From positions 18,164,001 to 18,228,000 of the forward strand of contig JAVHKY010000013.1 of the NCBI GenBank assembly GCA_035079385.1: 64,000 nucleotides of DNA, given 5' to 3'. Under the pieces are notes generated by a model, which was not told the origin of the DNA, ran no database searches, and saw nothing but the letters and a program-made list of their open reading frames with translations. The stretch's first letter is position 1. Every line of letters begins with the position of its first letter. Both the position numbers and the translations under genes were made by a program. This document shows positions 49,801 through 58,800 of this stretch, in pieces. The stretch comes from Aspidiotus rigidus. Its lineage: Eukaryota > Arthropoda > Insecta > Hemiptera > Diaspididae.

Positions 49801-52800
49801 ATCATATATAGCTCGAGAGTCGAAATTTTAACAGGGAACCTGTTTTATGGGGGGCTATTTGAGAAATCTGCCGTGCGCCGTCCGCCGTCCGCCGTCCAGC
49901 GAAAAACTTAGAAAAATTTCGACCCTCGAGCCATATATGATAGGAGAGGGACTTGGAAAAATTTCGACTCTCGAGCTATATATGATAGAAGGGGGACTTA
50001 GAAAAATGTCGACTCTCGAGCCATATATGATAGGAGAGGGACTTAGAAAAATTTCGACTCTCGAGCTATATATGATAGAAGGGGGACTTAGAAAAAATTT
50101 CGAATCTCGAGCTATAGATGATAGGAGGGGAACTTAGAAAAATTTCGACTGTCGAGCTATATATGATCTAGGCTTCCTTGAATTTTCAATACCAAATCTC
50201 ATTCGAATCATAAAACAGGTTCCCTGCGTTCCTCGTTTAACTTCGTTAAGGAAGCCGTCATTTTTCTAAGTTCCTCTCCTATCATATATGGCTCGAGGGT
50301 CGAAATTTTTCTAAGTCCCCCTTCTATCATATATAGCTCGAGAGTCGAAATTTTTCCAAGTTCCTCTCCTATCATATATGGCTCGAGGGTCGAAATTTTT
50401 ACAAGTCCCCCTTCTATCATACATAGCTCGAGGGTCGAAATTTTTCTAAGTCCCCCTTCCATCATATATAGCTCGAGAGTCGAAATTTTTCTAAGTCCCC
50501 CTTCTATCATATATAGCTCGAGAGTCGAAATTTTTTCATGTCCCCCCTTCTATCATATATAGCTCGAGAGTCGAAATTATCATATATGGCTCGAGGGTCG
50601 AAATTTTTCCAAGTCCCCCTTCTATCATATTATATAGCTCGAGAGTCGAAATTTTTGTAAGTCCCCCTTCTGTCATATATAGCTCGAGAGTCGAAATTTT
50701 TCTAAGTCCCCCTTCTGTCATATATAGCTCGAGAGTCGAAATTTTTCTAAGTCCCTCTCCTATCATATATGGCTCGAGGGTCGAAATTTTTCCAAGTTTT
50801 TCGCTGGACGGCGGACGGCGCACGGCGGACGCCAGATTTCTCAAATAGCCCCCCATAAAACAGGTTCCCTGTTAATAAAATATACTGGGAGCTCCTCCTG
50901 GCCCCGACATTAGTCTACCCCTCCTCTACACTAGGCCTCACTCCCCGGATTCGGAACATCTGTTGCTCCATAAGTTAGCCACTAATTATGGGTGCTAGGT
51001 TGAACTAGGGTCAGTTAATGTAGTTAACGAGGCCGAGAGAGAGAGAAGGTGAGACGTGCTATGACGTCATAGGATTGAACTGGGCTGTTCGGGCCAAGAT
51101 AAGCTACTCAGACTAACATGCAATACACTACACCCCTAAGAATATTTGCGAACGAGGGTAGCGAGTGAGCCCGTCAGCCAATTCTAGGTTTGTACTAAGC
51201 TGAGAGACGTGACCAACGTATCGAACGTCGATATAATAGGTAGAATCGATTCAAAGTGATCCGATCGATCTTCAATTTTGATGAGCTATGCTACGTGTCG
51301 CTGGAGGGGACATGTTAGTGGTTCGAAGTTTAGAGTCACTTCTGTAGGTCAAGCCGCCAAATGATCTCCCTTCCTTGCAAGCCTGAGATTGAGCCCTGGC
51401 CCGCTCTTGCCAGGCCAAGCCGAATATTTGGTGCGCCTAAATTGAGGACCGGGGCCAAAAACTATGCGTGATCTCAGGTCTGCTTCAATGTTGTTGAAAT
51501 ATTTGACGATTTGAATGTGTCTTCCTTCCTTTCACGACCTACAACCGAATATTCGAGAGATGAAGATGAATGAAATTCCGTTTTGTTTCGATTTGATTAC
51601 GCCACTCACTATTAATGATCTTCTTCTCGCTACGGGAATGTGTTCCCAGCATGTGTGCAGTTTCCCTTTGAGTAGGTCAATGGGGTAGAGACTATGTAAG
51701 CACTTGGATAGTCAGCAGTTTAACTACCCTGTTGAGTTCGACGAGTGAATCTTGTAACGAAACTTAATCGAGAGCGTTCACGTTGTTGTTGTTGTTTTTG
51801 TTGTTTTTGGAGTATCATTGGGATGTTGACGTATGCGATTCGCCTACTTCTCCGTACAACGACGCTTTCGTACACACTGTAGTGGTGTACATCTGCGCTA
51901 AGTACACAAGCCGCGGCGATATCCACAGTATCGTTGTTGCTTAAACGGTAGTAGCGGAGAGTTGATCCATTGTTTGTGTATCGCCGATTTGTAATAATAA
52001 TCACGCATCCATCGTGTTTGTACTTCATTTCAATGTCGTACCTACATTATTGATTTTTTTTTTTTTTTCCTTGTTTCTCGCTCATATCGTCTTTGAAAAT
52101 TTCTATTCATGCTGCGGGTTCCTATTTAGGAGTGCGGTTAGGAGCGTGCGCTATATTCAGCAAACCTGTGTGTACCGTTTACGCATAATTTATAATAATA
52201 TATGTGGGTATAATGATGATGAAATGAGGCGGAATGAAGAAGGAAAAACATTTCAACAACTTATACATTTCAGACGGAGAATCGTATATGTATCGGTGGA
52301 AATGAATAGGAGGCGAGTTTTCTCATCGTAGTATGAGTGTGTCTGTGTGTGTGTATGCGCAGTACTCTTTGATGAATGAGAGAAAGAAAGGAGGGAGGAC
52401 AAACGCGTACGCGGCTCGCAACTTTATACGTAAGATTATACCACCACGGTGTATAGAAATCCGAGTGAACGAATTTTCGTGCAGTGAAAGTTGGTCGGGT
52501 CGACGTTGACGCTTCGCGCGCCGCGCTACCGGCGACGCGAGCAAGTACTTACGCTGTACACAACAACGCTTGCATCCGTTTTTACTTTACCTACATTATT
52601 ACTAGCGGCGGCGGCGGTTGTGGTGGTGGTGGCAGCGGTGTCGCTGTCGTCATCGTCGCCGTTTTTTCGAGAGGTCAACGGTCTCGAATCTCGAGCGCCG
52701 CTACCGTTGCTGCTGAAAGATGATCGTCTTTTTCGAGTTTGTTACCGGTGCGAGCTTCCTTTGTCGGTACCTACACAATCGAAGGTGTTCGACGTTGTTG

Positions 52801-55800
52801 GATTCGATACCACGTATAAGCGACAATGACAGTTGAGGAAGAGAAAAAATTCTGTGTCCCATTCCCTAGGTCCAACCTTGGCTCTTCGAGAATTTCGCAG
52901 TCCTCTTTACTTATTACGAAATTTCTCTCGCGCGCTAATAGATAGAATATTGTCGACTTTTCTCGTCGGCGAGAGCGACGCGATTGAAGAAATAACAACA
53001 ACAACAACAACAACAACGTCGTTCTTTGCCAGCGTAAACACGGCCTTAATAAAGCACTCGAGCGCTCTCGTTGTACACGAAAAGTAATCGTGTGTATATC
53101 CTATGAGATGTGTATTACCGTATTAGCGGCAACGTTGCGATATTGTATACGGTGGCGGCGTGCACGAGTCGCTGTAGACACCTGGTAAACAAGAATTGAA
53201 TATACGTCTATATATCAATAATAATAATGTAATACTGGTGTCTACGGCCGGCCGTAATGAGGATGTGAAAAATGAAATTTTTCTTCAGTCGTCCCTAATA
53301 CACACGTCTCTTACCGTCTTTCTTTTTCAGCGGTTCGCCCTATTACGAATACCGAACGTAGAACGATTACGTCGACGTGCAACGTAAAGCGTAATCTTGT
53401 TGATATGCAACGCTTCCCATATGTTTTCGTAACCGATTTCGTGCTTTGTACGGATTTCCGCGTAAAAATACGAACGTGGAAAAAATTCTACCAGAAGAAT
53501 TCCGAAAAAAAAAGTCTCTGGTATGGAGTTTGATTTTTCTTCGATGAAGTAAAAGAAAAACGAAAACTCGAAGTTCGCTGCGGAGACGGGTTCTTCAAGT
53601 GCAGGAAACCTGTTTTACAGAAATTAATGCAGAGGGTAGACTTACTATTGAAAATTTTTCCTATTCTCTCTTCCTTGGTATTCGCATGAGGCCGCAAAGG
53701 GTCCGCTTGTCGCGGATATATTCTGCATCGGTGCGAGAAATTAATCAGCACTTGTTAGTAACTTCTAAAAGCCTGTAGTATTCATCGAAATTAGGTAATT
53801 TGTCTGTGTAAAACTCGACCAACTTTTCTGAGGAATTCGGTTTCAGAAAAGACACTTTCAGGTTCATCAACTTGATGAGTGCGAGGAACCTGTTCTTTGA
53901 GGATTATGAAGAATTGCAAATTGTACTCTGAAGTGAAAAAAGCGACTCATTTTGCGGAAGAGGGTCGATGGTGTTTCAATAGTCGATTACCAGGCACCGA
54001 TCCTTGGTAGGAGTCTTGTGTATGGATTATATAGAAAAAATTATCAAGCGTGTTGGAGGCACTTTGCCTCCGCCTCCGCTTCCAGTGAGGCAGAGGCGAA
54101 GGCTAGCTGAAATTTTGAAGGCTTGGAGGCGCCTCCAAGGACCCTTTTAGAGGCATCTGGAGCTACCTCCAAAGGTCTCCAGAGTGCTATATAGTGAGGA
54201 TTTAAACCACGGTATTGGAGGCTGGAACATTTTGCCTCCGGAGATACCTTGCTTCCACCTAGAGGCTTGGAGGTGCTTCCGAAGACCCTTGAGGAGGCAT
54301 TTTTTTCAACAGTATTCTATTCCTTGAAACCTCATTCAGCCACTTTGATGCTAGCGCTGCTCGATTCAAATAAAAGCCAAAGTTTTAAATACACCTTCTG
54401 AATATCATCTCTGATAGGCTAATATGCTACATCTGGTCGCACTGATCAACGTTACAAATGCCTAGGCGTCTTAGGAGGCGTCTCCAACACTGCCTTTGGA
54501 GGCATTTTCTCCAATTGCAGTAATTGCGCTGGAGGCACTTGGAGGTATCTCCAGAGACATACTTTGGAGGGCAGGAGGAGCCTTCAAACGTGTCCACTGG
54601 AGGCAATCGAAGTCGGAGGGTCATTTTCTGTATTTGTTCCGATAGCGGAGGCCTCCAAAAAAATTATACCTCCAACACCCTTGAAAATTATAACGGTTAA
54701 AGAACTTACTGTCTGCTTCTTTCAATTGTTAGCTGTGAATTGGTTCTCTCTTCCTTCTGAGTAAGTTTTAGCTAATTCTCTGCTCTGTAATCGCTTGTGT
54801 GTCGCATGTGCCGCACCGCCCGTTCTCCATGATGGAGTAGGTGCGGGCTGCGTACGCATTTGATTTTGTTTCCTCCAGTACCGGAATCGATCCTTCCGGG
54901 TATAACTTCAGTGTTGGAGGAATCTCCTTGGCGAACCCCCCTTTTCTACTCGGCAACCGTCAAGCTTTAGTGCCCCCCTGGCACGCAAAAAACACTGGAA
55001 AACACTCACATCACAAAGACAACACTATCACATCAGGCGTAGGTCGCTGTTGCATGTGCTCGTTAGACATATTCGTATGAACAGTGAACGTACCGTAGTA
55101 AGTTCACCGGAATAGAGGACGCGGAGCAACCATGTAAACGCAAGATTCTTTCAAACAACTATAAAGGCCCTATCAAACTGAACGGTATCCTTCTTCCTGC
55201 AGATCTGGATGTTGATGGTACGCAGGTGTTGAGTAGGCCATAGCGTGGTTCTGCATTTGCCTATTCCATTCCTGGTCCATCTTCCTCTTCATGATGGTGG
55301 CCGCAATGCTGACACCTGGTTTCATGCTTCTTCGGAACCTAGCATAGTGGGTATCAGCCTACACGGGTCAAGCGCTTCGTCTACCCCGATCTCTTGAAGA
55401 GACCGACTAAACTCGTCCCGCTCACACTAAAATAAGGTGTGTTGTGGTCCATCATCCCGCCCTTGGTTACAGTGCGAACACGTTGCCTGCTCAACTTCCC
55501 TTAACTTCTCGTGAAGGTACTTGTTGAACCAGCCCTGGCCGCTTAACACCTGCGTCAGGTGAAAGTTCAGCTGACCATGGTGTCGGTTCATCCACTCATC
55601 AAGGTCGCGTATTAGCACACGGGTTGTCCATGTACCCAGCTCACTCTGGGCAATTCTTGCTTTCCACTTTACAAGCAAGGAGCGCCTGGCCTCCTGCTTG
55701 ACCCGTAAAGCTTCTTGGTTGGTCGTCGTTCTCTTCTTTGCTTCGAACACCACCGCTCTCTCCTTAGCAAGGAGCTCGATTGGTGGTGAACGTGCTAATA

Positions 55801-58800
55801 CACAAAGAGCCTCCGTCGAGACAGTGCGACACCTTAGCGCAGCTCTTCGTTGGATCTTTACCATCTCTCTCCTTCGGTATGGTATCTTCATGCAGTCGGC
55901 CCATACTGGCGCACCGTATAGGAGGGTCGACAAGGCGGTGCTCATCATGATCCTTCTCCTTGCTTCTCTCGGTCCTCCTAGGTTCCTCATCAGGCGGCTT
56001 AGGTATCCAACTACCCGGCCCGCGTTGAGTCAAACCAGATGCCCAGGTATTTCATTTGCTTCTTGGTTTCAATTTCCACACCTTGCAGGCGAAAGGTGGG
56101 TGGTCTGCTCTGTAATCAACTCCCACCGTGTTCATAAACTGGTATTGTCGGATCCATTTTTTTTTTTTTGTATGTCTTGCAATGTTCTTCTGGGTTTTTC
56201 AGAACATACATGCCATCTTCCGGCCCTTCACCCCTTTACTATCGTCTTTTTGCAAAGCTCATTGATGACGTCACTTCTTGATATCGTGCCATGTTAATCC
56301 TGAAATTAGGTCAAGGTCACTGAAGACATCTCACCAGTGCTGTTGATATACCCTGTCAAAATCTTATGATATTCATATCTCGAGATTACATAAAATATAA
56401 GTCTTTGTGGAGCTGTATGGAATGTTCACGGTTTCAAAGCGGTTCACAACAAACAAAACAGCTTTGGAGCCGTAAGGAACAGTTCTGGAGGACTGATGAG
56501 GTTCGATGCCATTATCATGAGATGATGAGCGAATCTTGAGTCGTTATTATTGAATGATACCATAAGATTAACGGTAGACGTTCTTTTCAAGATGCTCCTT
56601 ATTGACGTAGATCGGTTAAAATCTTGAAATGTAGCCCATCATTCGAAATTCCTCCGAACCTCTCCCGCCACCTCTTGCTTTTTCTTTCTTTCTCTTCAGA
56701 TCCTCAGATACCGTGCTCAACTTCGAAAATTTTCCCGAATCCCTTAAAATAGGTTAGAATTTTCGCCGCTGGACAAAATTTCTTAATTCCTTCTCACCTA
56801 ACCTAAGATTTCTTATTATCTAGCTTAGGATGCGAACGTTCTCTCTCTGGATATATGAAAATTACGCAGGTAACCGTTCTTCTGGAAAAATTGGAAATCT
56901 GAAAATATTGCGAGATTTTCTTCGGTCAATAAACGGTCATGGAAAAATTCGGAGAATGTCGAAAAAATTGTTGAAAGTTAGAAAGATTCTGCCAAGCGGT
57001 TCATTTCCAGAGGGTAGCAATCAAAAAAATACTCTCATCGGAAAAGAAATGAGAAGGAAAAAAATGTGACACATGACAGAATGAGATCTGGAAAAATGAA
57101 AGAAGGGTCTGAGAAAAATCGTGAAAATTTATTATTAGAAGAGAGTGGTCACCCTAATTGGGACCGGGTACGCATTTCACTACTACAATGAAAAACAATA
57201 TTGTTCGGATTTCTATAAGAAAAGACCCATATGACAGGAAATTTTACGCGCTACAAATTTTATTCTCTTCAATTTTTCATTATTCGCGTTCATTTCTGCG
57301 ATATTTTGAAAAAACGTCAAATATCACCGTTCGCTTATCAAAAATTGTCTTTGTAGTGGTAGGTGCCCGGTCCGAATTACAGAAACAGAAAAATCTCTCA
57401 CTCAGAGTTGTGGAATGAAACTGCAGGGAATGATCTGACTTTATACATGCACCTGCAACCCCGAATCTAAGCCTTCTTGATCACGTTGGACCTTCCTCCA
57501 ACGTCTTCTTTACAGTTCCTAAGTTTAGAAACTTTCAAAGTCCCCCACCTCTCATACATAAGGCTTCAAGCTTTTTCATTATTTTTTCCCCCACATTTAT
57601 AGAGCTTGACGCTTGGGAAGCTTTGGCACTCGTAGATGGAGTCTGTTTTTGTAACATCCCACATTGTTCACTACATGGTATCAACAGATGGACTGGATCT
57701 CTTAGGCTAATTTATTATACCCATACTAAGCTAACTCAGGCTATCGGATCTATGTATGTACGATTTAAACCTACAAAGTCTTTCCCAGACTGCCCACGCG
57801 TGTACGAGGCTCATCAGTTTAGTATCGATGCGTTGGTCAAGGCCATACCTACAGTGTAACGTCATCGCTCCCTTCCCCCGCGGCAAATAGTCCTTTTTAA
57901 CAAGGTCATCACTATCTTATGCCCTTCTCTCGCTCTTTTCCAGATCCTCCAACGCCAATTACTACCCCATTGATGATTGAAATTTTTTCAAGTCTCGTAT
58001 TTTCCACGACTTTGATGCTCGATAAAGTTTTAAGAATTCATCTGCGGAACTTCCTTACTGCACTGCGCAATGATGTCTTGAAATTTGTAACCGATCATCA
58101 CCAATACGAACTTACTCCAACTTGATTTATAAATGATTGTTTGCGAAGTACAGGAATAAGTTTTACTGCGATATAAGCCGGGTATTTTTCCGCAAGGCAT
58201 CTGTACGACTGGCTTATAATGATTGAAGCTTGTTTTGAGGGTGAGAATGAAGGAACTCAAGAGTTACAACTGTATCAATTTTGCACTTTTTGTAATCGGA
58301 TTGAGAAAAACGTGTGCTGTAAGCTTCGAGTGGTTCGAAAATTCTGAAAGAAATGTAAAACTCGAGTTCATTTCAGAAGGAGGGGAGTGGAATGATGGTA
58401 AGACTTTCCTTCTGTCACAATGAAACAATATACATGAAATATATTTATTGGGATTGTATCTGTATCACCATCATTATCGTTGTTTAATTATTGTCTATCT
58501 TTTATTCTTTTTTCAGACGGACCTATGTGGTATAAAATGGCGTAAGTTGGTTTGGGGTGAAGTTGCGGGTTATTCTCCGGAACCGCTACAGGATCCGGTG
58601 CTAGCGAGTTACGCGCGATGTCTCAGCAACGATATCTTGTGCGTATGGAGGCGTATCGGGAGTCAATCTAATACGCAGCCATCTGGCACGGCTGGACAGA
58701 TATTTGATCCTCTGGCGGGATTAACACCGGCGGCGCCCATACCTCCGCCGTTGTCTTTAAACGTCTCCAAAGAGCTGTGGATATTCTGGTACGGAGAGGA

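Noticed and set aside
49513..50810. CRISPR-like array
   Set aside because: The repeats are contiguous 45-mers with no unique spacers, and the genome is eukaryotic.
49628..50856. Long ORFs with a 15-residue repeat (KISTLELYMIEGGLR-like)
   Set aside because: They result from a 45-bp minisatellite, exist on both strands as orientation flips, and have no start context, splice sites or known fold.
52484..52829. 112-residue ORF rich in Ala/Val/Leu
   Set aside because: It comes from CGG and GTG triplet low complexity, with no domain or supporting splice structure.
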